Both the position numbers and the translations under genes were made by a program. Positions 24,247 to 33,068 of a stretch of DNA of 35,049 nucleotides are shown one piece after another. The notes below the pieces were generated by a model. The model ran no database searches and was not told where the DNA came from. It saw only the letters and a program-made list of their open reading frames with translations. The first letter of the stretch is position 1, and every line of letters begins with the position of its first letter. The stretch is from an uncultured Schumannella sp. (GTDB lineage: Bacteria > Actinomycetota > Actinomycetes > Actinomycetales > Microbacteriaceae): contig NZ_CAJQNT010000033.1 of assembly GCF_905479755.1 (NCBI RefSeq), forward strand, positions 1 to 35,049, written 5' to 3'.

Positions 24247-24386
24247 GTCTTGACCAGATCGAGCACCGCACGAATCGCACGTGCCGTGAGTCGATCGAGT
24301 CGTGCGCGACGCACACATATTTTGAGCGGATCGGGTAGCGCGGTTGGCGCGCGCCTCGGGACCGCTCCGTCACAAAGGATGGCCTG
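24247..24386 (+). promoter_or_regulatory. lemA-htpX intergenic region with a possible internal promoter
   Basis: The 140-bp gap is longer than usual for an operon. A CATATT box near 24317-24322 could start an htpX transcript near 24329. AAAGGA at 24375-24380 is the Shine-Dalgarno site for the ATG at 24387. Confidence 0.3.
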
Positions 24387-25274
24387 ATGTATAGCGCGAT
24401 CGCGCGGAATAAGCGCAACACCGTCTTCATCATCCTGCTGTTCATTGTGATCATCGGGGCGCTGGCGACGATCGCGGCCTGGTACGTGGGGGACTGGTCG
24501 ATCGCGATCATCGCGGTGTCGATCGCGATCGTCTACGCGATCTTCCAGTACTACATGGCGACGCGTGAGACGCTCGCGATGGCCGGTGCCCAGCAGATCG
24601 AGAAGCGCGACAACCCGCGGCTCTATCGGATCGTCGAGAACCTGGCGATCACCGAGGGCATGCCGATGCCGAAGGTCTACATCATCAACGACCCGGCCCC
24701 GAATGCGTTCGCGACCGGTCGCGACCCGGAGCACGCGGTGGTCGCCGCGACCACCGGGCTGCTCGACATCATGACCGATCCCGAACTCGAGGGCGTCATG
24801 GCGCACGAGATGGGGCACGTCAAGAACTACGACATCCGCGTCTCGCTGATCGTGTTCGGCCTGGTGATCGCGATCGGTCTCATCGCGGACATCCTGCTGC
24901 GCATGGTGTTTTTCGGCGGGCGCGGCCGCAACAACAACAACAACGGTGGCGGCATCATCCTGATCGTCGTCGGTCTCGCCGCAGCGATCCTCGCCCCGCT
25001 CGTCGCGGCCTCGGTGCAGGCGGCCGTCTCGCGCCAGCGCGAATACCTCGCGGATGCGACCGGCGCCCTGACGACCCGTCACCCCGAGGCGCTCGCGAGC
25101 GCGCTGCTCAAGCTGCAGGAGTACGGCCGCCCGGTGCAGAAGACCAACACGAGCATGTCGCACCTGTGGATCAGCGACCCGAACAAGCCGGGCTTCTTCG
25201 CCAAGATGTTCGCCACGCACCCCCCGATTCCCGACCGGGTGGCGCGGCTGCGCAACAACGCGACCAAGTTTTAG
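24387..25274 (+). CDS. htpX: M48 family zinc metalloprotease, HtpX-like
   Basis: A 295-residue membrane protease that would degrade damaged membrane proteins. The zinc site is complete: His140, Glu141 and His144 in HEMGH, and Glu219 in REYLADA. Two transmembrane helices near the N-terminus (about 12-35 and 37-55) and two more after the HEMGH motif (about 150-175 and 188-210) match HtpX. The NAFATG segment and the C-terminal ATHPPIPDRVARLR are conserved. A run of five Asn followed by Gly (about 182-189) forms a flexible loop between the last two helices. It is convergent with the YcaQ-type gene 9 bp downstream. Confidence 0.93.
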   Translation: MYSAIARNKRNTVFIILLFIVIIGALATIAAWYVGDWSIAIIAVSIAIVYAIFQYYMATRETLAMAGAQQIEKRDNPRLYRIVENLAITEGMPMPKVYIINDPAPNAFATGRDPEHAVVAATTGLLDIMTDPELEGVMAHEMGHVKNYDIRVSLIVFGLVIAIGLIADILLRMVFFGGRGRNNNNNGGGIILIVVGLAAAILAPLVAASVQAAVSRQREYLADATGALTTRHPEALASALLKLQEYGRPVQKTNTSMSHLWISDPNKPGFFAKMFATHPPIPDRVARLRNNATKF

Positions 25275-25283
25275 CGCGCCGCG

Positions 25284-26507
25284 TCAGTCGAACCGCTCGT
25301 CGGTCGACACGGTGGCGACCCCCAGCGCCCCCGCGAGATCGCGCGCGAGATCGCCGCGATCGACCACGACGATGGACTCGCAGCCCTGCCACGCGGCCAT
25401 CGCGCGAAGCTCCGGAGCGATCCGCTCCTCGATGCCGACGGGGGCATGCGGCTCGCGCCACGCGGACTGCACGCGTAGCACGCGCGCCTGCCGGTCGTTC
25501 TTGAGGTCGATGCGCCCGACGAGCCGATCATCGACCAGCACCGGCAGCGTGTAGTAGCCGTACACGCGCTTCGCCGCCGGCGTGTAGATCTCGATGCGGT
25601 AGTGGAAATCGAACAGCCGCAGCGCACGATCGCGCTCCCAGACGACGGGGTCGAAGGGCGAGAGCAGGGCGGTCGCCTCGATGCGGCGGGGGATGCGCGC
25701 CTCCCGATGCAGGAACGCGGGCCGACCCCACCCCTCGACCGCCACCCGCGACACCGTGCCCGCCTCCTCGAGCTCGTGCAGGGCGCGGCTCGTGTCGGCG
25801 ATCGACAGCCGGTAGTAGTCAGCGAGGTCCTTGACGGTGCCGATGCCGTGGGCGCGGGCGGCGCGCGCGACGAGTTCGCGCTGGGCATCCTCGCGCGAGA
25901 CCCAGGTCTCGAGCACCTCGGGCGCCACCACTTGCTCGGGCAGCGCGTACACGCGCTCGAAACCGCGGCGGCCCGCGGTGGCGACCTCGCCGAACATGAA
26001 CAGCTGCTCGAGCGCCTCCTTCACGTCGCTCCAGCCCCACCACGGCCCCCGACGCACGTTCGCGTCGTGCTCCATCGCGCTCGCGGCCATCGGCCCGTTC
26101 GCGGCGAGCTCGGCGCGCACCCAGGTGAGCATGTCGTGGTGGGTGTTGGCCCAGGCGTCGGGCTTGCGCGTGTACTTCTCGCGCAACTCGTCCATCCGCC
26201 AGCGCCAGAGCGGCCAGTCGACGGCGGGCACGAAGGCGGCGACGTGCGCCCAGTACTCGAGGTATCGAGCCTTCGGCGCCAGGGTGATCCGATCGAGCAG
26301 GGCCTTGTCGTAGCCACCGAGCCGTGCGAACACCGGCAGGTAGTGGCTGCGCTCCAGCACGTTGACGGAGTCGATCTGCAGGATGCCCAGCCGATCCAGC
26401 AGCAGGTTCAGCTGGCGCGTGCCGGCCGCGGCCGGCCGCGGGGTGCCGAAGCCCTGTGCCGCGAGCGCGATGCGACGCGCGGCGGCGAGAGAGAGGGAGT
26501 CCGGCAC
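25284..26507 (-). CDS. YcaQ/AlkZ-family DNA glycosylase (winged-helix domain protein)
   Basis: A 407-residue protein of the HTH_42 (winged-helix DNA-binding, YcaQ) family. E. coli YcaQ unhooks DNA interstrand crosslinks, and Streptomyces AlkZ does the same for azinomycin damage. The catalytic motif QxD is visible as Gln44-Ile-Asp46 in GILQIDSVNVLERSHYLPVFARLG. YCAQ-type landmarks include EYWAHVAAFVP, WVSREDAQRELV and RALRLFDFHYRIEIYTPAAKRVYGYYTLPVL. The GTG start is preceded on the minus strand by TAGGGT at 6 nt spacing and lacks a Shine-Dalgarno sequence, so it may be leaderless. The QxD form points to the YcaQ rather than the AlkZ (QxQ) branch. Confidence 0.9.
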   Translation of the reverse strand: MPDSLSLAAARRIALAAQGFGTPRPAAAGTRQLNLLLDRLGILQIDSVNVLERSHYLPVFARLGGYDKALLDRITLAPKARYLEYWAHVAAFVPAVDWPLWRWRMDELREKYTRKPDAWANTHHDMLTWVRAELAANGPMAASAMEHDANVRRGPWWGWSDVKEALEQLFMFGEVATAGRRGFERVYALPEQVVAPEVLETWVSREDAQRELVARAARAHGIGTVKDLADYYRLSIADTSRALHELEEAGTVSRVAVEGWGRPAFLHREARIPRRIEATALLSPFDPVVWERDRALRLFDFHYRIEIYTPAAKRVYGYYTLPVLVDDRLVGRIDLKNDRQARVLRVQSAWREPHAPVGIEERIAPELRAMAAWQGCESIVVVDRGDLARDLAGALGVATVSTDERFD

Positions 26508-26513
26508 GAGTCG

Positions 26514-26519
26514 ACCCTA
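26514..26519 (-). promoter_or_regulatory. -10 box of the YcaQ-type gene, leaderless
   Basis: TAGGGT on the minus strand ends 6 nt before the GTG start at 26507. Confidence 0.4.
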
Positions 26520-26665
26520 CTGAGCGCACCGGACATCGAGCTGACCCCGATCGTTCACCTGCGCGCGACCGCGCTGTTGAGTTCGGCTCGTAGCGTTCCC
26601 CCTGTCGCCGAGGACAGCAGCTCGTCGTTCGGTCGAGCGCTCGGCGCCACGACTACGGAGGAAAC

Positions 26666-27787
26666 GTGTTTCGCAAGCACACTCTGATCGGTGTCAGCGC
26701 CGTTGCCGCGCTCTCGCTCGGTCTTGCCGGTTGTTCCGGCACCGCGGAGGCCAGCGACAGCGTCGCCGCGACCGCGACCAGCGTCGCCGACTTCGGCTCG
26801 TTCGCCGAGCTGGAGGCCGCGGCCAAGGCCGAGGGTCAGCTCAACGTGATCGCGCTTCCGCGCGACTGGGCGAACTACGGTGAGATCCTGGATGCGTTCG
26901 CCGCCAAGTACCCGGAGATCACGATCAACGAGGCGTCACCGGATGCCTCGAGCGCCGAGGAGATCAAGGCAGCTCAGGACCTCGCCGGCCAGGACACCGC
27001 TCCCGACGTCTTCGACATGGGGCTCGCGGTGACGCTCGCCAACACCGACCAGTTCGCGCCGTACAAGGTGCAGACCTGGGACGACATCCCCGACGCGCTC
27101 AAGGAAGCCAACGGCCTGTGGGTGGGCGACTACGGCGGGTACATGGCGATCGGCTACGACCCGGATGCGGTTCCGGCTCCGACCTCGCTCGAGGATCTGC
27201 TCGGCGACGAGTACCGCGGCAAGGTCGCCATCAATGGCGACCCGACGCAGGCGGGTGCCGCCTTCGCGGCGGTCGGTCTCGCGACGGTGCAGAACGGTGG
27301 GACGCTCGACGACTTCCAGGCGGGCATCGACTTCTTCTCCGAGCTGAACGCCGCCGGCAACTTCCTGAAGATCGACGTCACCAACCCCGCGATCGCGTCG
27401 GGCGAGGTCTCGGTGACCTTCGACTGGGACTACCTGCAGCTCAGCGCCAAGAACTCTCTCGAGGGCCAGCGCTACTGGGAGATCGTCGTGCTCCCGGGAA
27501 CCGGCTACGCGGGCTACTACAACCAGGCGATCAACGTCGATGCACCGCACCCGGCGGCTGCTCGCCTGTGGCAGGAGTTCCTCTACAGCGATGAGGCGCA
27601 GAACATGTGGCTGAAGGGCGGAGCGCGCCCCGTGCGCGCGGACGCGATGGCCGCCGCCGGCACGATCGATGAGGCCCTCTGGAATGCACTTCCGGAGACG
27701 CCGGAGACGACCGTGGTGCCGACCGCAGCGCAGAGCGAGGCTGCGGGCGTGCTTCTCGGCGAGATGTGGGCAGCCGCTGTCCAGTAG
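26666..27787 (+). CDS. ABC transporter substrate-binding lipoprotein
   Basis: A 373-residue extracellular solute-binding protein of the PotD/AfuA-like (family 1/6) type. The lipoprotein signal ends in LGLAGC with Cys23 as the lipid-anchored residue. The mature protein shows LNVIALPRDWANYGEILDAFAAKYPEITIN, DVFDMGLAVTLAN, GDYGGYMAIGYDPDAVPAPTSLEDLLG and GQRYWEIVVLPGTGYAGYY, in keeping with the polyamine, iron or phosphonate importers of this class. The GTG start has GGAGGAAAC immediately upstream. It is the first gene of a four-gene operon (binding protein, two permeases, ATPase). The ligand cannot be read from the sequence. Confidence 0.9.
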   Translation: MFRKHTLIGVSAVAALSLGLAGCSGTAEASDSVAATATSVADFGSFAELEAAAKAEGQLNVIALPRDWANYGEILDAFAAKYPEITINEASPDASSAEEIKAAQDLAGQDTAPDVFDMGLAVTLANTDQFAPYKVQTWDDIPDALKEANGLWVGDYGGYMAIGYDPDAVPAPTSLEDLLGDEYRGKVAINGDPTQAGAAFAAVGLATVQNGGTLDDFQAGIDFFSELNAAGNFLKIDVTNPAIASGEVSVTFDWDYLQLSAKNSLEGQRYWEIVVLPGTGYAGYYNQAINVDAPHPAAARLWQEFLYSDEAQNMWLKGGARPVRADAMAAAGTIDEALWNALPETPETTVVPTAAQSEAAGVLLGEMWAAAVQ

Positions 27788-28640
27788 TTCTCGGCAGGGG
27801 AGGGGAGCGGCCTGGGGGCTGCTCCCCTTCTCGGCGTACATTCTGCTGTTTCTCGTGCTGCCGACCGTGATCGCGTTGGGGACGGGGTTCTTCGACGCGG
27901 ATGGGGCCCTCACCCTGTCGAACGTCGAGGCGCTGTTCGACCCCGTGATCGTTCAGGTCTTCGGCAACACCATCTGGGTTTCGGCGGTGACCGCGGTGAT
28001 CGGCGCCGCGCTCGGAGCCGTCACGTCCTACGCCTTGATCGGCGCGAACCCCACGGGGCTGCTGCGCACGATGGTCGACTCGGCCAGCAGCGTGTTGGCC
28101 CAATTCGGCGGCATCATGCTCGCCTTCGCCTTCATCGCGACGATGGGTGCCTCGAGCCTGCTCACGGTGACGCTGCGCGAGCAGTTCGGTGTCGACATCT
28201 ACGGCGACGGCGTGTGGCTGTACGAGACGCCCGGGCTCATCCTGCCCTACATCTACTTTCAGGTGCCGCTCATGATCATCGTCTTCCTGCCCGCGCTGGA
28301 GGCGCTACGCCCGCAGTGGGCGGAGGCCAATGCCACGCTCGGGGGGTCGAGGGGCACCTACTGGCTCCGGATCGGGTTCCCGGTGCTCGCGCCGTCCTTC
28401 ATCGGCTCGCTGCTGTTGCTGTTCGCGAACGCGTTCTCGTCCTATGCGACGGCCGCGGCGCTGATCAGCCAGGGCTCGCAGATCGTGCCCTTGCAGATTC
28501 GCGCCGCACTCACCAGCGAGACGGTGCTGGGGCGTGCGAACCTCGCGGGTGCGCTGGCGCTCGGAATGATCGTGGTGATGGTCGTCGTGATGTCGCTGTA
28601 CGCCGTCCTGGAGCGTCGAGCCACGCGGTGGCAGCGATGA
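27777..28640 (+). CDS. ABC transporter permease (first), start codon unclear
   Basis: A BPD-type permease of up to 287 residues with about six transmembrane helices. The EAA loop that contacts the ATPase is seen as EANATLGGSRGTYWLRIGFPVLAPS. The start is a problem: downstream of the binding-protein stop (27785) no ATG, GTG or TTG occurs before helix 1. The in-frame ATGs at 27669 and 27684 lie deep in the upstream gene and would give an Arg-rich, unconvincing N-terminus. CTG at 27777 (overlapping the stop) or CTG at 27819 (11 nt after the SD-like AGGGGAG) are the best alternatives. It overlaps the next gene by 4 nt (ATGA). Confidence 0.8.
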   Translation: MSSSSRQGRGAAWGLLPFSAYILLFLVLPTVIALGTGFFDADGALTLSNVEALFDPVIVQVFGNTIWVSAVTAVIGAALGAVTSYALIGANPTGLLRTMVDSASSVLAQFGGIMLAFAFIATMGASSLLTVTLREQFGVDIYGDGVWLYETPGLILPYIYFQVPLMIIVFLPALEALRPQWAEANATLGGSRGTYWLRIGFPVLAPSFIGSLLLLFANAFSSYATAAALISQGSQIVPLQIRAALTSETVLGRANLAGALALGMIVVMVVVMSLYAVLERRATRWQR

Positions 28641-29455
28641 GCGCGAAGCCCGGCGGCGTCTCGATCCGCCCGTCCCGAACAACCCAGTTCGTGCTGCTGG
28701 CGACGATCGGGCTGGTGTTCGCGATCCCGATCCTCGGCATGATCGAGTTCACGCTGCGCGGCGGACTCGAGGGCGGGTACAACCTGGATCATTGGGTGCG
28801 GGTGTTCTCGGGGGAACTCGATGCGAGCTACAGCCGCCCGTTGTGGGCGGGCGTGGGAAACTCGCTGCTGCTCGCCGCCTTGACGATCGTGATCTCGTTC
28901 ACCCTGCTCGTTCCGACGATGGTGCTCGTGCAGTTGCGGTTCCCGAAGCTCCGCCGCGCGCTCGAGTTCGTCTGCCTGATCCCGATCACCATCCCCGCGA
29001 TCGTGCTGGTGGTGGGGCTGGCTCCGGTGTTCTCGGTCATGGCCCGCATGTTCGGAAGCGGCGTCTGGACGCTCGCCTTCGCCTACGGGATCATCGTGCT
29101 GCCGTTCGCCTACCGGGCGATTCAGTCCAACCTGGCGGCGATCGATCTGGTGACGCTCACCGAGGCCGCGCGCTCGCTCGGCGCGAACTGGGTCGTGGCG
29201 ATCTGGAGCGTCGTGATCCCGAATCTGCGTCGCGGCCTGCTCGCCGCCGCGTTCATCACGATCGCGGTGGTTCTGGGTGAGTTCACCATCGCCTCGCTGT
29301 TGAACCGACCCAACCTGCAGACCGCCTTGCTGCTGGTGTCGAAGGCGGATCCGTTCACGGCCGTGATCTTTGCGTTGCTGTCGCTCGCCTTCGGCTTCGC
29401 CCTGCTGTTCATCCTCGGTCGCGCATCCGCCCGACAGATCCGGAGAAACCCATGA
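28637..29455 (+). CDS. ABC transporter permease (second)
   Basis: A 272-residue inner-membrane permease with about six transmembrane helices. The EAA motif is TEAARSLGANWVVAIWSVVIPNLRRG. It resembles PotC/PhnV-type permeases that pair with a second permease and one PotA-like ATPase. The ATG overlaps the stop of the first permease (ATGA) and its own stop overlaps the start of the ATPase gene the same way, so translation of all three is coupled. A Pro/Ser/Arg N-terminal tail of about 15 residues precedes helix 1. Confidence 0.9.
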   Translation: MSAKPGGVSIRPSRTTQFVLLATIGLVFAIPILGMIEFTLRGGLEGGYNLDHWVRVFSGELDASYSRPLWAGVGNSLLLAALTIVISFTLLVPTMVLVQLRFPKLRRALEFVCLIPITIPAIVLVVGLAPVFSVMARMFGSGVWTLAFAYGIIVLPFAYRAIQSNLAAIDLVTLTEAARSLGANWVVAIWSVVIPNLRRGLLAAAFITIAVVLGEFTIASLLNRPNLQTALLLVSKADPFTAVIFALLSLAFGFALLFILGRASARQIRRNP

Positions 29456-30573
29456 CCACCGTCAGCACCGACAGCATGTCCGTTCCGGCGGTTGCGCCCG
29501 AACTGCGTGCCGAACCGACCACCGTCGAGCTCGTCGATGTGGTCAAGGATTACGGCGCGACTCGTGCGCTTGACCGCTTTTCGCTGGCGCTGCAGCCGGG
29601 CGAGTTCGTCGCGCTGCTGGGACCGTCTGGGTGCGGAAAGACGACGGCCTTGCGCGCGCTCGCCGGGCTCGAGGGGGTGACCTCCGGTCGCATTCTGGTG
29701 AACGGGCAGGACATCCAGGCGGAGCCGACGAACCGTCGCGATATGGGGATGGTCTTCCAGGCGTATTCGCTCTTCCCGCACATGACCGCGCTGCAGAACG
29801 TCGAATATGGTCTCCGGATGCGCAAGGTCGCCCGCGTCGAACGGCGTCAGCGAGCGCTGGAGTCGTTGACGCTTGTCGGGTTGCAGGGGCGGGAAGATCG
29901 CTACGCGCATCAACTGTCGGGCGGGCAGCAGCAACGCGTCGCGCTCGCGCGCGCGCTGGTGACGCGTCCCCGAGTGCTCCTGCTCGACGAGCCGCTCTCC
30001 GCGCTCGACGCGAAGGTGCGGGTGAGCCTGCGCGATCAGATCCGTCGCATCCAGACGGAGCTGGGCATCACGACCCTGTTCGTCACCCACGACCAGGAGG
30101 AAGCGCTCGCTGTCGCCGACCGGGTCGCCGTGATGAGCCACGGACGCATCGAGCAGATCGGCACCCCGGAGGAGTTGTATGCACGGCCCCAGTCGGCGTT
30201 CGTGGCGGACTTCGTCGGGCTGAGCAACCGGGTTCCGGGGGAGGTGCGCGGAGGCGTCGTGCACGCGTACGGGGCGCGGTTCGAATTGCTCGGCGCGCCG
30301 CAGCCGGATGGACTCGTTCTCGCGCTCGTGCGGCCCGAAGATCTTGTCTTCGACGCCGCGGGGCTTCCCGGCACGGTCGTGACGTCGAGCTTTCTCGGCT
30401 CGGTCCGTCGCACCGCCGTGAGGCTCGAGGACGGCCTGGTGCTGACGGTGCAGCACGACGTCGGCGACCGTCGAAGCACGGGCGAGGCCGTCCAGGTTGG
30501 CTTTCGTGGCGGCCCGGTCAGCGCCAGTCGCGTGCGGGGTGATGACGCGCCCGCCTCGGTGCCCGCGTCCTAG
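29452..30573 (+). CDS. ABC transporter ATP-binding protein (PotA/FbpC-like)
   Basis: A 373-residue ATPase that powers the importer. Walker A GPSGCGKT is at residues 57-64, the signature LSGGQ at 155-159, Walker B LLLDEP at 176-181 with Asp179, and the switch His in FVTHDQEEAL. A TOBE-type domain follows from about residue 290 (LALVRPEDLVF). The Q-loop is FQAYSLFPHMTALQN. It resembles PotA, FbpC and the phosphonate/2-aminoethylphosphonate ATPases. The ATG has GGAG at 29441-29444 and overlaps the permease stop by 4 nt. Its TAG stop is also the first half of the next gene's -10 box. Confidence 0.93.
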   Translation: MTTVSTDSMSVPAVAPELRAEPTTVELVDVVKDYGATRALDRFSLALQPGEFVALLGPSGCGKTTALRALAGLEGVTSGRILVNGQDIQAEPTNRRDMGMVFQAYSLFPHMTALQNVEYGLRMRKVARVERRQRALESLTLVGLQGREDRYAHQLSGGQQQRVALARALVTRPRVLLLDEPLSALDAKVRVSLRDQIRRIQTELGITTLFVTHDQEEALAVADRVAVMSHGRIEQIGTPEELYARPQSAFVADFVGLSNRVPGEVRGGVVHAYGARFELLGAPQPDGLVLALVRPEDLVFDAAGLPGTVVTSSFLGSVRRTAVRLEDGLVLTVQHDVGDRRSTGEAVQVGFRGGPVSASRVRGDDAPASVPAS

Positions 30574-30576
30574 ACT
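30571..30576 (+). promoter_or_regulatory. -10 box TAGACT of the AI-2E family gene, sharing the ATPase stop codon
   Basis: TAGACT begins with the UAG stop of the ABC ATPase gene and ends 6 nt before the GTG at 30583. There is no Shine-Dalgarno sequence, so a leaderless transcript is likely. Confidence 0.5.
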
Positions 30577-30582
30577 GGGCCG

Positions 30583-31809
30583 GTGCCCACGAATTCGCCG
30601 AAGAACCCGAAGCCCGCGGCCACATCCCGTGTCGGCGACGAAGCGGTGAGTCCCGGTATGCGCACGGCCGCGGCCTGGTCATGGCGCATCCTGGTCGTTG
30701 CCGCGGTCGCGGCGCTGGTCATTTTTTTGGTGATCCAGTTGCGGCTGATCGTCATCCCGATCATGGTGGCTCTGCTGCTCGCGGCGCTGCTCGTGCCGTT
30801 CTCCAACTTCCTTCAGAGCCGCCGGTGGCCGAAGTGGTTGGCCGTCGCCGTGAGCGAGGTCGGGATCATCGCCGTCGTCGCGGGCCTGGTGACGATCGTC
30901 GTCTGGCAGGTGCGGGCCGGCTTCCCGTCGTTGCAGGAGCAGACGATTGCCAAGTTCGTCGAGTTTGAGCAGTTCCTGGTCGACTCGCCCCTCGGGCTCT
31001 CCGAAGCGGACATCACGGGCTTCATCGACGACGCGGTCGCCACCATCCAAGACGACATCGGCACGATCGTCGGCGTCGCGCTCGGCCTCGGCGGTGACGT
31101 GGGCGAAATCCTCGCGGGGGCGCTCATCGCGCTGTTCGCGACGCTGTTCATCCTGATCGACGGTCGAGCGATCTGGGCGTGGATCGTTCGGCTCTTCCCG
31201 CGGCCGGCGCGCGTCGCGGTTTCGGGTGCGGGCGAGGCCGGCTGGGTCACCCTCACCTCCTTCATCAAGGTTCAGATCCTCGTGGCGGCGATCGACGCCA
31301 TCGGCATCGGCCTGGGCGCCTGGATCCTGGGGCTGTTCCTCGGCGGATTCCCGCTGGTCATTCCGATCGCGATCGCGGTGTTCCTGGGGTCGTTCATCCC
31401 GATCGTCGGTGCGGTGCTCTCGGGAGCCCTCGCGGTCTTCATCGCCCTCGTCTACCTTGGCCCGATTCCGGCCGTCATCATGCTCGGAATCGTCATCGGC
31501 GTGCAGCAGCTCGAAGGCAACGTCTTGCAGCCCTTCCTGATCGGGACGGCGGTCAAGGTGCATCCCTTGCCGGTCGTGCTCGCGGTGGCGACGGGTGGTT
31601 TCCTCGCGGGAATCGCCGGTGCCCTGTTCGCGGTCCCGGTGGTCGCGGTCGCCAACGTCATGATCGGCTACCTGGCCCGCGGCGACTGGCGCACCAACCC
31701 GAACCCCAGTGCCAGCGACCTGTTCCCGCCTTCCGAGACCCCACCGCGAACGCGTCGGCCTCGGTCGGCGGCGGTCGCGCAACAGCCCGCAACGGAGCCC
31801 GACGCATGA
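30583..31809 (+). CDS. AI-2E family (PerM-like) transporter
   Basis: A 408-residue polytopic membrane protein with about eight hydrophobic helices in the arrangement of the AI-2E/UPF0118 family. The first block has RLIVIPIMVALLLAALLVPFSNFL, and the C-terminal half has GLGAWILGLFLGGFPLVIPI, FLGSFIPIVGAVLSGALAVF and VQQLEGNVLQPFLIG, the last being a family hallmark. Some members export autoinducer-2 or act as Na+(Li+)/H+ antiporters; the substrate here is unknown. The 50-residue C-terminus is Pro/Arg-rich and cytoplasmic. It overlaps ilvA by 4 nt (ATGA). Confidence 0.9.
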   Translation: MPTNSPKNPKPAATSRVGDEAVSPGMRTAAAWSWRILVVAAVAALVIFLVIQLRLIVIPIMVALLLAALLVPFSNFLQSRRWPKWLAVAVSEVGIIAVVAGLVTIVVWQVRAGFPSLQEQTIAKFVEFEQFLVDSPLGLSEADITGFIDDAVATIQDDIGTIVGVALGLGGDVGEILAGALIALFATLFILIDGRAIWAWIVRLFPRPARVAVSGAGEAGWVTLTSFIKVQILVAAIDAIGIGLGAWILGLFLGGFPLVIPIAIAVFLGSFIPIVGAVLSGALAVFIALVYLGPIPAVIMLGIVIGVQQLEGNVLQPFLIGTAVKVHPLPVVLAVATGGFLAGIAGALFAVPVVAVANVMIGYLARGDWRTNPNPSASDLFPPSETPPRTRRPRSAAVAQQPATEPDA

Positions 31810-33068
31810 CCGATCAGCTCACCCCCGAACTCGCGACCGAGCCGCTGCCCGGCCCGAGCCTCGACGACATCCGCGCGGCGCGCGAGCGCGTCGCCCACGT
31901 CGTGAGCGTCACTCCGCTCGAGCACTCCAGCTACCTCTCCGGACTCCTCGGCAGCCCCACCTGGTTCAAGGCCGAGAGCCTGCAGAAGACCGGCTCCTAC
32001 AAGATTCGCGGCGCCTACAACCGGCTCGCCCGGTTGAGCGAGGAGGAGCGGGCCCGGGGTGTGGTGGCGGCGTCGGCCGGAAACCACGCGCAGGGCGTCG
32101 CGCTCGCCGCGCGCGAGTTGGGGATCCACGCCACGATCTTCATGCCGATCGGTGTCGCGCTGCCGAAGCTGCAGGCGACCCGTGGCTACGGCGCCGACGT
32201 CGTCTTGCACGGGCACGTCGTCGACGAGACGTTGCACGCGGCAGCCGAGTTCGCCGAGCGCACCGGCGCGGTGCTGATTCCGCCCTTCGACCACCCGGAT
32301 GTGGTGGCCGGCCAGGGGACCATCGCGCTCGAGATCCTCGATCAGCTGCCCGACGTCGCCAACGTCATCGTGCCGATCGGCGGCGGAGGGCTTGCCTCGG
32401 GCATCGCCTCCGCGTTCGCCCAGCTCGCGCCCACCCTGGGCCGCCAGGTTCGGGTCGTGGGCGTGCAGGCCGCCAACGCCGCGCCCTACCCGGTATCGCT
32501 GGAGGCCGGCGAGATCATCGCCGTCGCGACGGCCCCGACGATCGCCGACGGCATCGCGGTCGCGCGTCCCGGTGCCCTGAACTTCGAGATCATCCGTCGA
32601 GCCGTCGACGGCGTCGTCACGGTCGAAGATGACGAGACCGCCAAGGCCCTTGTCATGCTGCTGGAACGGGCGAAGCTCGTCGTCGAACCCGCGGGTGCGG
32701 TCGGGGTGGCGGCCGTGCTCTCGGACAAGATCCAGGTGGAGGGCCCCACCGTGATCGTGTTGAGCGGTGCGAACATCGACCCGATGGTCATGGAGCGCGT
32801 GATCAGCCGCGGTCTCGCCGCCTCGGCCCGGTACCTCAAGGTCAACATCCCGCTGCCGGATCGCCCGGGACAGCTCGCGCGCATCGCCGAGATCATCGCC
32901 GACGCCAACGCCAACGTTGTCGAGGTGCTGCACACGCGCCACGGCTCCGGGCTGCAGATCAGCGAGGTTCAGATCGAGATCCACATGGAGACGCGGGGCG
33001 CGGAGCACGCCGAACTCGTGCTCGATCACCTGCGCGCCGCCGGCTACGAGCCGCGCCTCGACGCCTAG
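31806..33068 (+). CDS. ilvA: Threonine ammonia-lyase with C-terminal ACT domain
   Basis: A 420-residue PLP enzyme that deaminates threonine to 2-oxobutanoate for isoleucine synthesis or threonine breakdown. The PLP lysine is Lys66 in KTGSYKIRGAYNRL. The phosphate-binding glycine loop is IGGGGLASG near residue 197, and AGNHAQGVA is conserved. A single ACT domain spans about residues 345-420 (VNIPLPDRPGQLARIAEIIADAN). One ACT domain and the short length match the TdcB/catabolic-like or short IlvA form found in actinobacteria. It is translationally coupled to the AI-2E family gene. Its stop shares CTAG with the convergent VOC gene. Confidence 0.95.
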   Translation: MTDQLTPELATEPLPGPSLDDIRAARERVAHVVSVTPLEHSSYLSGLLGSPTWFKAESLQKTGSYKIRGAYNRLARLSEEERARGVVAASAGNHAQGVALAARELGIHATIFMPIGVALPKLQATRGYGADVVLHGHVVDETLHAAAEFAERTGAVLIPPFDHPDVVAGQGTIALEILDQLPDVANVIVPIGGGGLASGIASAFAQLAPTLGRQVRVVGVQAANAAPYPVSLEAGEIIAVATAPTIADGIAVARPGALNFEIIRRAVDGVVTVEDDETAKALVMLLERAKLVVEPAGAVGVAAVLSDKIQVEGPTVIVLSGANIDPMVMERVISRGLAASARYLKVNIPLPDRPGQLARIAEIIADANANVVEVLHTRHGSGLQISEVQIEIHMETRGAEHAELVLDHLRAAGYEPRLDA

